64,000 bases of DNA from Methanolobus tindarius DSM 2278 (GCF_000504205.1 NZ_AZAJ01000001.1:1-64000); one strand, 5' to 3'. Positions 1-8,633 are shown, counted from the stretch's first letter. Notes: a model not told the origin generated them from the sequence alone. Program-made: numbers and translations.

Positions 1-293
1 GTAACGGACTTCGCTCAACTGGTTTGCATCGTTGTAGACGTAGATGAAATCTTCATCCTCAACCAAATTCCCGTTGTCATCGTAATCCAGAATGTTTCCA
101 TTATACGTATCAGGGGCATGGAAAGGTGTCAGATTGTATTCGTAGGAGGATATTGTGATACTGTTCTCATCCACCTGCTGTATGCAACCGTATTGATCGT
201 AGCTGAAATCACGTTGATAAGTTGAAACACTGTTGACCGACATATCCGCGCTGGTCAGCCTGTCTAGGTCATCGTATCCGTAAGTCTTCACGG
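1..293. repeat. RHS core segment homologous to 23937-24229
   Basis: Positions 1-293 align without gaps to 23937-24229 with the same strand and frame, at high identity (long identical words such as GATGAAATCTTCATCCTCAA). The homology stops exactly where the second copy joins the immunity-like gene. It is a substrate for homologous recombination that could exchange the tips of the two RHS loci about 24 kb apart. Confidence 0.8.
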
Positions 294-3200
294 AGTTCAT
301 CACATTATCCTCTATCTCAAGGATATTGCCTACGTTGTCGAACTCATAGTTAAGATCCTGAAGACTCTCGGTGTAGATCCTGTCCAGCAGCAGTTTCTCA
401 GCATCATAGGTATAGCTGGTAACCACACCGTTTGAAAGCTCCTTGGTGGTTATCTGGTTCCTTGCATTGTAATCAAGGTTATCCACAACGCCCTCAACAC
501 TCTCCAGCAAAGTCTGTGCATTATAGGTCAGGTCGACACTGTTACCGTCAGGGTAGGTTATTGTTGTGGGCCGGTCCATACTGTCATACTCATAGGATGT
601 GGTGTAACCAGAGGTACCAGGTACATAACCTATTGTTTCTCCTTCAACCCTATAACGATCATCATAATCATATATTGAAGATATTGCTCCTTTTGTAACT
701 CTTGAAAGCGTACCATTGTATTCAAGATCATATGTGAAACTGACATCCTCATCATTGGGGTAATCTATCGCAGTAAACCTGTCCAGAGCATCGTAGCTAA
801 GCAACGTTGAGATTCCACGTGCATCGGTCTGGTTGATAAGATTTCCGTTCAGGTCATACTCATAGGTCCAGTTACCCATGTCAGGGTCGTTCATGGCTAT
901 CTTGCGGCCGAGGGAGTCGTAGGTGAAAGTGACGCGGCCTTCATTGCTGAAACTAATCTCCTCAATATTTTCTGAAATAGTGTAGGTAGGTTCATCAGTA
1001 GCATGCTGTCTAACTATGACATAGTCCCATTTCTGTGTGTTCCATATGTATTGGTCTGATGCACGCAGGAAATAGATATAGGAATCATAGTCTGTGATAT
1101 TATGCTTTACGTTTTCTGCAACCATTACATCATCTACATATACTGTAGCATTTTCTTTATCCATTATAAGATTGAATTTGTGCGAACCGGGGTTATCAGA
1201 TGTGTGATATATTGAAGTAGATGAGGTATCAACATATGAATTTACATTTATAGAGGCTCCTGTGCTTCCATACCCGTCCAATGGCTGGCTTATAGCTACA
1301 CCATTATCCGGTACGTAATTCCCTCCACCGCTTGTTTGATGGGGCATCGTTGTATCATTGGAAAGAATGAAACCTGAGTACCACCATGCACCTTCTCCAC
1401 TCGATATTACCTGATCTGCACAGTATTCAATTTCCAATGGTGTATTTTCATAGTTAAAAGAGGTTTGAGTCTTTGCGTATGCCTCTGCTTTCACAGCATA
1501 TGATGGACCACGAACACTGACCTTTAATTTCCCATCTTCAGTAGTCACATCGCAACTACCTCCATTTGGAGTATTGTAGACTGTTGTCCATTTATCTGGA
1601 TCAAGTGAAGATGAGAAATCATCAAAAAACTCAAAGACATCATTTCCATTAGATTCAGACGTTAGTGTGGAATTACCGTAGTACATCTTGACAGTCGCAC
1701 CGTTTGTTGCATTTATCTCAGGTACTTTCACCCATACCTTTGCAGAATGTGAGTTTGTAATTGATTCTATCCAGTAGGAAAGAGGTACATTGTTTTCGTC
1801 AGTAAACCTGATGTCATCAAAATCAGCTTGCATTTCAGGTTCATAGCTGATATTGAAGCTCATCTGATAGTCTGTCAGAGTTCCATCTGAAGATGGTGAG
1901 ACTATGATGGTTTTGCTATTACTGGAACCTGATAATCTAAAATCTAACGAATCATCGTATTTCAGAATACCTGGAATTATCTCAACAAGATTGTTCATAG
2001 CATCATAGCTATAGGAAGTAACGTACGTTTCCTCTCCATTGAACTCATACACCTTTGCAATGTTACCGTAAATATCACTTGTAAGTGTCTTGTTAACACC
2101 ATCCTGATTAGTGATTGTGGTATTTTCAAGTTCGTAATGGTAGCTCAGGGTGGTGTTGTCGGTGTTAGTGATAACAGTTTGCCGGCCGGCTGCGTCATAT
2201 TGGTAGATGATGGGCTGAATAGATTCATTCATATAATGCGGAACTTCAGTGCTGGAACTCAATCCCAAATCATTGTATGCAATATTTTGAATGGCAAAAC
2301 CATTTTCACCTTCAGATATTTTTTGAATAATATTACCTAGACCATCATAAGAATTGACTGTAATAAATGAAGAAACACATGAACTCTCTAAAATAAAGTA
2401 GGCTGGAATAGATGAGGTACATTTTCTCACGATTACATAATCTATATCCATCGAAAAAGCAGAGTTAGAATTGCTCATGGCTCCACCTATAAATATAGGA
2501 TAATTATTCAGAGGAACGTTAGCTATAAGCGTTTCTGAGAAAATCGTTGACTCATTGGCATCCTTACATATTAGAGTGGTTTCAGAACCATGTCTTTTTA
2601 TGTTTCCAATTATCCAGTCATTTGTCCATGAACCTTCAATTACTGTAGATTCAAGTCCATTCTTTTGAGTAATATATGATATATTACTATCTGTAGAACT
2701 AGCATCAGATATCTGAATATAATCATCATAGCAATTTGCATTATAACTTATAACACCATCATTTTGCCCATTATAATTCTGATAGTACTTCACAACTAAT
2801 TCTGTATCATTTCCAAATGTTGAAACCGATTTAAGACGGTCACCACTACTTTCTGAATAAGTGGAACCCGTGCTACCACTCATCATAAGGATGCCATTTG
2901 ATAATGTTTTAGTTCCAGAACCTTGAACTATCCATTTACCTGCGTCTATTTGGCTTCCATCAAAATCATCATACAATAAAAATACGTCCTCGGCATTTGA
3001 TTCAGAAGTAATAATTGGATTGCCATAATACATTTTTACAACTGCACCTCGGGCTGGATCTATTTTTGGAACGCTTAGCCATATTTTAGCATATTCAAAA
3101 TCCACTGCATTTTCAATCCAATATGAAATCTGATTTCCATTGTTATCAGTAAATCTTATATCATCAAAATCTTTCTGCATACCGCTAGTATGATTAATCA

Positions 3201-3813
3201 ATATACACAATGGATAATCTTCTAATGTTCCTTCTTTTGATGGCATTATTAGTATTGTTTTATTAGGTTTAGAACTGGCAGTTGAAATATTATATAAAGG
3301 TTCATTTTCCATATATGTCAACATAGCAGTCTCATTCAAATCATCAAATGACTCAAATACATTGTATCCATTTGATTCAGACAATATACTTGAGTTACCA
3401 TAATACATTTTGACATTGGCACCAACTATTGGATCTATAGCAGGAACTTTTACCCATACATCAGCGTAATTTGAATCTTCTTCTTCTTCGATCCAGTATG
3501 AAAGTTGAGGAGTTCCTAAAAGAACATCACAAGAAGTTTTGAATTCATCTGAACAAGCATAGTAGCATAATGAAGAATCAATATAAAGTTTAACTATCAC
3601 ATCTTCGCCATATTCACTTTCAATATTGCAGTCATAATTAATGTTATACCATGCTCCATTTGAAGTTGAAACACAATATGACTGTAAAACCGTAGTTTCT
3701 TCTCCGTTGTTATAAGATGGAATTGTAACAGTTACTTTATACTTAATGCTTCTTGTCCCCGATATTCGATCACGCATCACATTAAAATTAATATTATTGG
3801 TTCTCTTTAACAT
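1..3813 (-). CDS. RHS/YD-repeat giant surface protein, 5'-truncated by an IS and cut by the window edge
   Basis: My translation of the minus strand stays open from an ATG at 3813 to the left edge, giving 1271 codons with neither natural end. Three segments of the DUF2341 kind (a SYWIE motif, then VWVKVP, then VKMYYGN) lie near residues 95-160, 205-285 and 650-725, separated by LamG-like stretches. YD repeats (YDxxGxL/I type) follow from about residue 480 and again from about 950, reaching the beginning of the RHS core at the edge. Full-length relatives carry a signal peptide and an SpvB-like region first, as seen at 24848-26299; here both are missing because an insertion sequence sits exactly at the 5' end. 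The first four codons after ATG are IS sequence, so this start is accidental and expression is doubtful. RHS proteins are secreted shells that deliver a variable C-terminal toxin; the tip of this copy lies outside the window. Confidence 0.85.
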   Translation of the reverse strand, partial: MLKRTNNINFNVMRDRISGTRSIKYKVTVTIPSYNNGEETTVLQSYCVSTSNGAWYNINYDCNIESEYGEDVIVKLYIDSSLCYYACSDEFKTSCDVLLGTPQLSYWIEEEEDSNYADVWVKVPAIDPIVGANVKMYYGNSSILSESNGYNVFESFDDLNETAMLTYMENEPLYNISTASSKPNKTILIMPSKEGTLEDYPLCILINHTSGMQKDFDDIRFTDNNGNQISYWIENAVDFEYAKIWLSVPKIDPARGAVVKMYYGNPIITSESNAEDVFLLYDDFDGSQIDAGKWIVQGSGTKTLSNGILMMSGSTGSTYSESSGDRLKSVSTFGNDTELVVKYYQNYNGQNDGVISYNANCYDDYIQISDASSTDSNISYITQKNGLESTVIEGSWTNDWIIGNIKRHGSETTLICKDANESTIFSETLIANVPLNNYPIFIGGAMSNSNSAFSMDIDYVIVRKCTSSIPAYFILESSCVSSFITVNSYDGLGNIIQKISEGENGFAIQNIAYNDLGLSSSTEVPHYMNESIQPIIYQYDAAGRQTVITNTDNTTLSYHYELENTTITNQDGVNKTLTSDIYGNIAKVYEFNGEETYVTSYSYDAMNNLVEIIPGILKYDDSLDFRLSGSSNSKTIIVSPSSDGTLTDYQMSFNISYEPEMQADFDDIRFTDENNVPLSYWIESITNSHSAKVWVKVPEINATNGATVKMYYGNSTLTSESNGNDVFEFFDDFSSSLDPDKWTTVYNTPNGGSCDVTTEDGKLKVSVRGPSYAVKAEAYAKTQTSFNYENTPLEIEYCADQVISSGEGAWWYSGFILSNDTTMPHQTSGGGNYVPDNGVAISQPLDGYGSTGASINVNSYVDTSSTSIYHTSDNPGSHKFNLIMDKENATVYVDDVMVAENVKHNITDYDSYIYFLRASDQYIWNTQKWDYVIVRQHATDEPTYTISENIEEISFSNEGRVTFTYDSLGRKIAMNDPDMGNWTYEYDLNGNLINQTDARGISTLLSYDALDRFTAIDYPNDEDVSFTYDLEYNGTLSRVTKGAISSIYDYDDRYRVEGETIGYVPGTSGYTTSYEYDSMDRPTTITYPDGNSVDLTYNAQTLLESVEGVVDNLDYNARNQITTKELSNGVVTSYTYDAEKLLLDRIYTESLQDLNYEFDNVGNILEIEDNVMNSVKTYGYDDLDRLTSADMSVNSVSTYQRDFSYDQYGCIQQVDENSITISSYEYNLTPFHAPDTYNGNILDYDDNGNLVEDEDFIYVYNDANQLSEVRY

Positions 3814-5072
3814 CGTGTGGGTAAACGAAGTTTACCCGCCATCAAGAATATCATTGTATTCCTACACTTCTCAGTCTTCAATCCATATGATCTCTTAAAA
3901 GCAGTTTTAATTTTGTTGTTCAATCCTTCAACAACACCGTTGCTGATACCTTGTTTGATTGATTCCAATATCCCATGAGAATTTCTTTTAATCATCTTGG
4001 CCAATGTGATAATTTCCTTGATGTTGCTATGTGTTCCCCAATAATGCCATTTGTCAAGATATTCCCTCGCTACCTCTATATTTTTTATATCCCACAGACG
4101 TTGAAGTCCAAGCTTAAATCTGTAAGCTTTTGCTGTTTTAGTATCCAAATCTTTGATTGATCGAATCTTAGCTATTTCCCTATCCGATAGATTTTCAGGA
4201 TTTTTCAACCACATGAATCTCGTTTTACCCAGATCTTTATTTGTTTGATACTCCTTTCTTCGAACCTTATCAATTGCATCATTCATCATTTTGACAATAT
4301 GGAACTTATCGTAAACGATCTTAGCATTTGGGAAATATTCCCTTGCTCCACCCCTAAAAGCAGGATACATGTCCATTGAAATATACTTGATATTATCAGG
4401 GTCTATTTTTCTGGAAAGAACTTCCCTGAAGTTCTTGAAAACACTTCTTTTCTTTCCATTTTCAATATGAATTACTCTTGATTGATTTAGATCATAGAAC
4501 AAGGTCACATAGCTGTGACCTTTTTTGACAGATATTTCATCTACTCCAATAGTATCTAACTCAGAGAGATCCATCTTTGCTCTGGCTTCTTCAACATAAT
4601 GAGCTAGAATTATCCATACAGAATTTTCATGAATATTGATCAATTCAGCAATTGAAGAAACACTCATTTCTTTGGACATTGCAACGATTAGTGCTTCGAA
4701 AAATAATGTAAATCCAGTATTTTGTCTTGTCCATGGAACTTCAACAAGTTTTACATCATCTCCATCACACTTTGTTCGGGGAACTCGTGCATGAATGTAT
4801 GTTTCATGATGGAAGAAATCAAGGTGTCTCCATACTTTTTCTTTGGTATCATGGAGATCACACAGTTTGTTGCAAACTGGGCAAGGGAACTTCGTTCCCT
4901 TGGTAAAATCTAGATAAATATCCATTCTTTTCTTAGAAACATTAAGATCAATGTCTTTCACATACCATGGAGGGGTTATTCCCAGAGCCATTTGAATCAA
5001 GAGTTTATCGTCCATCCAATATGGATTGGATGAACAGAATATTAAATTACCCACTCAATCTTGAGGAGATCC
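3799..5072 (-). mobile_element. ISL3-family-like insertion sequence, 1274 bp
   Basis: One transposase gene lies between imperfect inverted repeats. The left end (3799-3826) begins GGTTCTCTTTAACATCGTG and the right end, read on the minus strand from 5072 to 5045, begins GGATCTCCTCAAGATTGAG. About 20 of 28 positions agree, including a shared GTGGGTAA. ISL3 elements usually make 8-bp target duplications. Here the flanks are ATATTATT (3791-3798) and AATAATAA (5073-5080), which are not direct repeats, so the element has probably taken part in a rearrangement. The flanks do resemble each other when one is inverted, so the true ends could lie a few bases further out. Confidence 0.75.
3807..5015 (-). 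CDS. ISL3-family transposase
   Basis: DDE transposase of about 402 residues that moves the surrounding IS. An N-terminal zinc-binding segment (FPCPVCNKLC, then H and C residues) is followed by the DDE core: D in TIGVDEISVKKGHSYV, D in YISMDMYPAF with YDKFHIVK after it, and E in SNGVVEGLNNKIK. These are the hallmarks of ISL3/COG3464 transposases. An upstream GTG at 5054 is in frame but inside the terminal repeat; the ATG at 5015 (MDDKLLIQ) gives the usual family start. The stop codon is 8 bp from the IS end. The frame is intact, so the element may still be active. Confidence 0.9.
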   Translation of the reverse strand: MDDKLLIQMALGITPPWYVKDIDLNVSKKRMDIYLDFTKGTKFPCPVCNKLCDLHDTKEKVWRHLDFFHHETYIHARVPRTKCDGDDVKLVEVPWTRQNTGFTLFFEALIVAMSKEMSVSSIAELINIHENSVWIILAHYVEEARAKMDLSELDTIGVDEISVKKGHSYVTLFYDLNQSRVIHIENGKKRSVFKNFREVLSRKIDPDNIKYISMDMYPAFRGGAREYFPNAKIVYDKFHIVKMMNDAIDKVRRKEYQTNKDLGKTRFMWLKNPENLSDREIAKIRSIKDLDTKTAKAYRFKLGLQRLWDIKNIEVAREYLDKWHYWGTHSNIKEIITLAKMIKRNSHGILESIKQGISNGVVEGLNNKIKTAFKRSYGLKTEKCRNTMIFLMAGKLRLPTRC

Positions 5073-5513
5073 AATAATAAAAATAAAGACAAGAAAGAGA
5101 AGGCAAGAGCCCTCATTATAAGACCTGGGCTTGATGGTATTGACCTGCAGACTATCAATGTAGATGATGAGATCGGAAAGGATCCTAATTTTAACAAGGA
5201 ATTTGTTTTATCAGAGTCCACTATTCCCTTAACTATCAATGGCAAAAAGCCGGAGCATGTCTATTTAATTGATGGTGGAAAGGGAGTTTCTGTTAAACTG
5301 ATCAGATCTGATGAGACGGAGAAAGTAGGCGAGGGAGAGAATGAGAGGAAATTATCCCTTATGACTATGAAAACAAGCCCTAAAAAGGTTGCAGCTATCC
5401 TTGATACCACTGTGATGCAAAGGGCATACGGACTCAAACCAGACAAGAGAACCATAGTCATTGCGTTGTTTATTGGTATTGCTATGGGATTCTTTACAGG
5501 GATCTTATTTTGA
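5061..5513 (+). CDS. Island protein with C-terminal membrane anchor, 5' end replaced by IS
   Basis: I do not recognise a family. The frame is open from inside the right IS end; the first possible initiator is TTG at 5061, which belongs to the IS, and no ATG occurs until about residue 110. The original N-terminus therefore appears to have been removed by the IS. The remaining protein has a Lys/Asn-rich start, a soluble body of about 110 residues and one hydrophobic C-terminal helix (TIVIALFIGIAMGFFTGILF), which suggests a tail-anchored protein. It heads a run of five co-directional genes with 1-10 nt gaps or overlaps that ends in a packaging-type ATPase. A structural or coat-associated role is a guess from context only. 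Confidence 0.6.
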   Translation: MRRSNNKNKDKKEKARALIIRPGLDGIDLQTINVDDEIGKDPNFNKEFVLSESTIPLTINGKKPEHVYLIDGGKGVSVKLIRSDETEKVGEGENERKLSLMTMKTSPKKVAAILDTTVMQRAYGLKPDKRTIVIALFIGIAMGFFTGILF

Positions 5514-5522
5514 GGTAGTATT

Positions 5523-5915
5523 ATGGACTCAGAGGCAGCACAGCAATTACTCCGGACATCTGCAAGCCAATACTCCAGCGAGGCTCAGAAAAACCACGAG
5601 ATCTCAAAAGTAATCACAGATGATTCAGACTCAATGCTGGACCTGTCAGAGCAGCAGATCATAGTCATGTCGATGTACACATCATTTCACGAGCATGTAT
5701 TACCCTTACCTCAAACCATGTCATTCATGGCTCACTATGGCAGCAAGAGCAGGTCAAGAGATCGTATGGGACGTATGGAGTTTGTCGAGTGCCATGCTCG
5801 TAAGCCTACTTATGTGATCAATCCACACGACACTGATAAAGAGCAGATAGAAATGGCCAGGCCACAGAAAAAGAGTGTTTGGGATAGGTTCAGGAAGAAC
5901 AGAAACCAGGTGTAA
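5523..5915 (+). CDS. Hypothetical island protein (130 aa)
   Basis: Unrecognised soluble protein of 130 residues without a signal peptide or membrane segment. It is polar and Ser/Gln/Asp-rich at the N-terminus, has a central His/Met-containing stretch (SMYTSFHEHVLPLP) and a strongly basic C-terminus (KKSVWDRFRKNRNQV) that could contact nucleic acid or membrane. It begins 9 nt after the preceding stop and the next gene starts one base after its stop, so it belongs to the same transcript. No function can be assigned; the operon suggests a part in whatever the downstream ATPase does. Confidence 0.7.
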   Translation: MDSEAAQQLLRTSASQYSSEAQKNHEISKVITDDSDSMLDLSEQQIIVMSMYTSFHEHVLPLPQTMSFMAHYGSKSRSRDRMGRMEFVECHARKPTYVINPHDTDKEQIEMARPQKKSVWDRFRKNRNQV

Positions 5916-5916
5916 C

Positions 5917-6276
5917 ATGGCAAAATCAGCACTTTCCTTTCATCTGTCAGAGGCTCTAATGTCTCTGATCTACAACTCTAATGCATCCCTTTACCAGAGG
6001 ACAAACCTCATAGCAGTGATCTTCTCTGATGTGGAAGCCATGGTGGACGATGAGAAAAAGACCAGCTCCATTAAGGAAAACCTGCAGCTTCTCAGGGAGA
6101 CATACGAGCCTATTATGGATCGTGATGTGGTTGCAACGGTCAAGAAGCTTGCTTATGATCAGGTCCTGGACGATACCAGGACAGCATTGATCAGATTGAT
6201 AGACAAAGAGAATCTAGTTTCAACAAGTAACCTGATGACGGTAAAAGCTAAGAAATGGGGCGATAGAGATGAGTGA
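5917..6276 (+). CDS. Hypothetical island protein (119 aa), mostly helical
   Basis: Unrecognised 119-residue protein. The frame is open from 5875, but the ATG at 5917 (MAKSALSFHLSEA) directly follows the upstream stop and is the natural start. The sequence is rich in Leu, Glu and Lys with heptad-like spacing and no membrane segment, consistent with a small helical bundle. Its last codons overlap the start of the next gene by 8 nt, implying translational coupling. It is the third gene of the ATPase-containing operon. Confidence 0.7.
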   Translation: MAKSALSFHLSEALMSLIYNSNASLYQRTNLIAVIFSDVEAMVDDEKKTSSIKENLQLLRETYEPIMDRDVVATVKKLAYDQVLDDTRTALIRLIDKENLVSTSNLMTVKAKKWGDRDE

Positions 6277-6430
6277 ATACATAACAATTACCTGGTGGGA
6301 CTATAAGCTTGCGTGCTTTATTGTTGGCGGTATTTGCATGGCTGTAGGGCTGTTTATTGGTGAGCTGAAACATAACCCCGAAGGTGTGAAAAAGAAGATC
6401 AATAAATTCATGGAGAGTATTGATCAATGA
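6269..6430 (+). CDS. Small single-pass membrane protein (53 aa)
   Basis: A 53-residue frame that starts MSEYITITWWDYK, has one transmembrane helix (about residues 14-31, ACFIVGGICMAVGLFIG) and a short basic tail. It overlaps the previous gene by 8 nt and the ATPase by ATGA at 6427-6430, which is strong positional evidence that it is translated. Small membrane proteins next to a packaging or translocation ATPase are common in membrane-containing archaeal viruses and in conjugation modules; which applies here is not settled by sequence alone. Confidence 0.7.
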   Translation: MSEYITITWWDYKLACFIVGGICMAVGLFIGELKHNPEGVKKKINKFMESIDQ

Positions 6431-7380
6431 GCTGGCAGAACCGTTTCAAGAGGGAATTTATACAGAAGCCAGGAGAACACCTGCTTAACCTGGGAATCAC
6501 TGGATCCGGAAAGACTCAGGATCTCATCTGGATCCTGGATGCTCTCAGGTCCGGAGCTCCGGAGGAGACTATTCTCTGGAACGATGCCGGAAAGTCTAAT
6601 GAGCTTCTCCTGGTTGGCCAGTTCGGACCGTTGCATATTCTCCTACCTGAAGGAATGGATATTGACATTACCTCCGATTATGTGGAGTACACAAAGACCT
6701 GGTTCACAGATCCTGCAGATGTGTGGAGATCCCTGGAACGTGGAAAGATCAACGTGCTCTGCATAGAGCCTTTCATCCGCAAGCCACAGTACTTTACTCC
6801 AGTAGTTACGAGCATATTTTCTAAACTTATTGACCTGGCACACGATCACCATTTGCCTGTCCCTCTTTCGATCTTTTATGATGAGTTCCACAGGGTTGCA
6901 CCTGGAAAGGGACAGGCCTATGACTCCAAACACGCTGCCTTTGGTGCTGAGATACAGTACAATATCGAGACATTAAGATCTCTCAGGGTTCGCTTTGTGG
7001 CCAGTACACACGGATGGACAAAGCTCCGCAAAGGTGTGAGATCTTCTTTCAATTGGTTCATGATAAACAGAGGGGGCTCATTCACATCCTCCGAACAGCC
7101 CAGGCTATCCAGATATAATAAGAAATATGAGACACTGGAAAACAACGAGGCTATTATTGCATTCCCTGACAAGGTGTTCACCGACATTATGGAAATACCT
7201 TACTATGGAGAAGGATGGCATTATGGCCAGGTACATTATAGCGGTAAGATCACACCACAGAACTCTCCGTTCATCAAGCAGAAAAAAGAGGTCAACAGGG
7301 ACGATTTGCAGTCAATCAAGGACATGCTCTTAAAGGACCTAATGGGAGCTGGCAAGGAATTAGTAGAAACAACATTATAA
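6427..7380 (+). CDS. FtsK/HerA-superfamily P-loop ATPase (packaging or DNA-translocation type)
   Basis: A 317-residue ATPase. The Walker A motif is GITGSGKT (residues about 24-31) and Walker B is PLSIFYDEFHRVAP (about 139-152), with D-E for Mg and water activation. A sensor-like ST follows in RFVASTHGWTKLRKG. The short length, P-loop near the N-terminus and lack of membrane segments fit the viral A32-like/HerA group of genome-packaging ATPases or plasmid-borne DNA translocases better than full-length HerA or FtsK. It is the last gene of the five-gene block, coupled to the small membrane protein by an ATGA overlap. The assignment to superfamily is firm; packaging as opposed to conjugative transfer is inference. 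Confidence 0.75.
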   Translation: MSWQNRFKREFIQKPGEHLLNLGITGSGKTQDLIWILDALRSGAPEETILWNDAGKSNELLLVGQFGPLHILLPEGMDIDITSDYVEYTKTWFTDPADVWRSLERGKINVLCIEPFIRKPQYFTPVVTSIFSKLIDLAHDHHLPVPLSIFYDEFHRVAPGKGQAYDSKHAAFGAEIQYNIETLRSLRVRFVASTHGWTKLRKGVRSSFNWFMINRGGSFTSSEQPRLSRYNKKYETLENNEAIIAFPDKVFTDIMEIPYYGEGWHYGQVHYSGKITPQNSPFIKQKKEVNRDDLQSIKDMLLKDLMGAGKELVETTL

Positions 7381-7395
7381 TATGTAATAGTGAAG

Positions 7396-7405
7396 TTTAT
7401 ATATA
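7396..7405 (+). promoter_or_regulatory. TATA box of the ribbon-helix-helix gene
   Basis: TTTATATATA lies about 25 nt upstream of the GTG at 7430. The spacing places the transcription start at or next to the start codon, so the mRNA is probably leaderless. The stretch follows the end of the ATPase operon, so the regulator has its own promoter. Confidence 0.55.
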
Positions 7406-7429
7406 CTAACAATTAGTTCTATATAGCTG

Positions 7430-7756
7430 GTGTTAAAAGTGGCATCTTCTCTTGTAATGCGCAGGTTATCAGGTATTGAACCTAAAAACAGGGTTAGGAT
7501 AGATGTTCGTATCGAGGCAGAGATTGCAGAGATCATGCGGAAAAATGCTCTCAACCCTTCGGACGTAATGAACATAGGAGCTGAAAAAGTCCTGGTTAGC
7601 CAGGGATATCTCCCCGACATTGCTATAAAAGCTGATCCTTGTCTCCTTCTGGATCCGGAGATCCTCACAACAATCCAGGATAATAGACTGAACGTTTCTA
7701 CAATCCTTAATACAGGTGCAAGGATGTTGCTGAGGGATAAAGGGCTATTGAGCTAA
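7430..7756 (+). CDS. Ribbon-helix-helix-like DNA-binding protein of the island
   Basis: A 108-residue protein. The segment RVRIDVRI (a beta-strand of alternating residues), then EAEIAEIMRKN and NPSDVMNIGAEKVLVSQ (two helices), is the usual order of a ribbon-helix-helix fold near residues 21-60. A similar strand-poor helical repeat follows in the C-terminal half (DPEILTTIQDN, NVSTILNTGARMLL). Possible starts are GTG 7430, GTG 7439 and ATG 7457; the TATA position favours 7430 with a leaderless mRNA. It probably regulates or partitions the island. The fold assignment is by pattern only. Confidence 0.6.
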   Translation: MLKVASSLVMRRLSGIEPKNRVRIDVRIEAEIAEIMRKNALNPSDVMNIGAEKVLVSQGYLPDIAIKADPCLLLDPEILTTIQDNRLNVSTILNTGARMLLRDKGLLS

Positions 7757-7859
7757 TAATGTTTCTTATATCGTTGAAAGAGAGAAAGTAATGAGTAAAA
7801 TGATAGAGTTGTTTAATCGCTATTTTTTCCTTAAATAGGCCATTAAAATAAAGTCATGA

Positions 7860-8474
7860 TTAGTCTTCTTCAAGAATTGTAATAGATTTGATATCTTCTC
7901 CAAATAAGATTATCTGCTTACCATACGGAAAGTCTTCAGTATTCCCGTTTTCATGGACATATACAATTACAGGACTATCAAGAACGATTTCTCTTTTTTC
8001 TTTTCGACTACTATTGGCAGATAACCATCCTTTGTATACTGAGTTATGCGTTTCTACAATTGCTGCTTTGCCAATATTTTTCTGCATGAATCTATCCCAT
8101 ACTGTACGATCAGTTTGGAAACCATCATCTTTATTGTGAATTAATTTCATCGACAAATTTTCAAGGTACTTATGTTGTATAATTAGGGAGACTAAAAGTG
8201 CCAAAATTAGGCTGAACACTATAATTTCAAATGTAGATCGCAATGGATGTACCAAAAAACAATTTAAAAAAGAATCAATGCTGTTAATTTCATTGAGATA
8301 AACAAACATAATCCCAATTGGTATGCTTGCTATCAAACTCCACACTGTTTTTTCGAATTGCTCCATTTCAATAGCAATTCCATAAAGTTTGCCCACTAAT
8401 GCAATAGTAAGAAAACCTGGACTCATAAAAAGTAGAATTGACACTATGTCACTAGAAATAAATTCAGATGCCAT
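7860..8474 (-). CDS. Membrane protein with DUF6338-like features
   Basis: A 204-residue protein with three hydrophobic segments (about 10-30, 43-60 and 80-103) and a cytoplasmic C-terminal domain. That domain contains TVWDRFMQKN, then AAIVETHNSVYKGWL and ending strands. The layout of several N-terminal helices, a WD-x-F segment and a domain describing a surface (YKGWLS) resembles the DUF6338 family; this match is from memory and moderate. A 49-codon gene lies 9 nt upstream on the same strand and is probably co-transcribed. Base composition is AT-richer than the chromosome around it, in keeping with island cargo. Confidence 0.6.
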   Translation of the reverse strand: MASEFISSDIVSILLFMSPGFLTIALVGKLYGIAIEMEQFEKTVWSLIASIPIGIMFVYLNEINSIDSFLNCFLVHPLRSTFEIIVFSLILALLVSLIIQHKYLENLSMKLIHNKDDGFQTDRTVWDRFMQKNIGKAAIVETHNSVYKGWLSANSSRKEKREIVLDSPVIVYVHENGNTEDFPYGKQIILFGEDIKSITILEED

Positions 8475-8483
8475 TTTTCATCT

Positions 8484-8633
8484 CTACTTCTTTGGAGGGA
8501 GTCTTGGAGTTTTTGGGAGTTGTCCTTCAAGGAAAACGGGCACCTCTCTTGATTTATATAATTTGTTTTCAGCAGAAAGCTCTCTGCTATCTTTTCTAGT
8601 TATTTGTTCCTTTTTTATAGTAATAATCAACAC
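8484..8633 (-). CDS. Small hypothetical protein (49 aa) upstream of the DUF6338-like gene
   Basis: An open frame with a GTG start at 8633 and TAG at 8484-8486 encodes 49 residues beginning VLIITIKKEQITRK and ending in a Pro/Lys-rich tail (LPKTPRLPPKK). A TATA-like stretch (CTTATATTATTG on the minus strand, about 8650-8662) lies upstream and the ATG of the membrane-protein gene follows 9 nt after its stop. The position makes translation plausible, but the start is uncertain because GAGGTG could be either a ribosome-binding site or contain the start codon. No family is recognised. Confidence 0.4.
   Translation of the reverse strand: MLIITIKKEQITRKDSRELSAENKLYKSREVPVFLEGQLPKTPRLPPKK

Noticed and set aside
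2160..2200. GCCGGCCGG resembling part of tRNA-Glu as a left attachment site
   Set aside because: It shares only a GC-rich octamer with the tRNA, lies inside an RHS YD-repeat codon run and shows no longer match to the tRNA 3' end.
5011..5035. TCCATCC/GGATTGGA inverted repeat near the transposase start
   Set aside because: It is inside the IS coding region and not at a terminus; the better inverted repeats are at 3799 and 5072.
7795..7842. 15-codon frame starting MSKMIELF
   Set aside because: Too short, no ribosome-binding site and no conserved neighbour relation to support translation.
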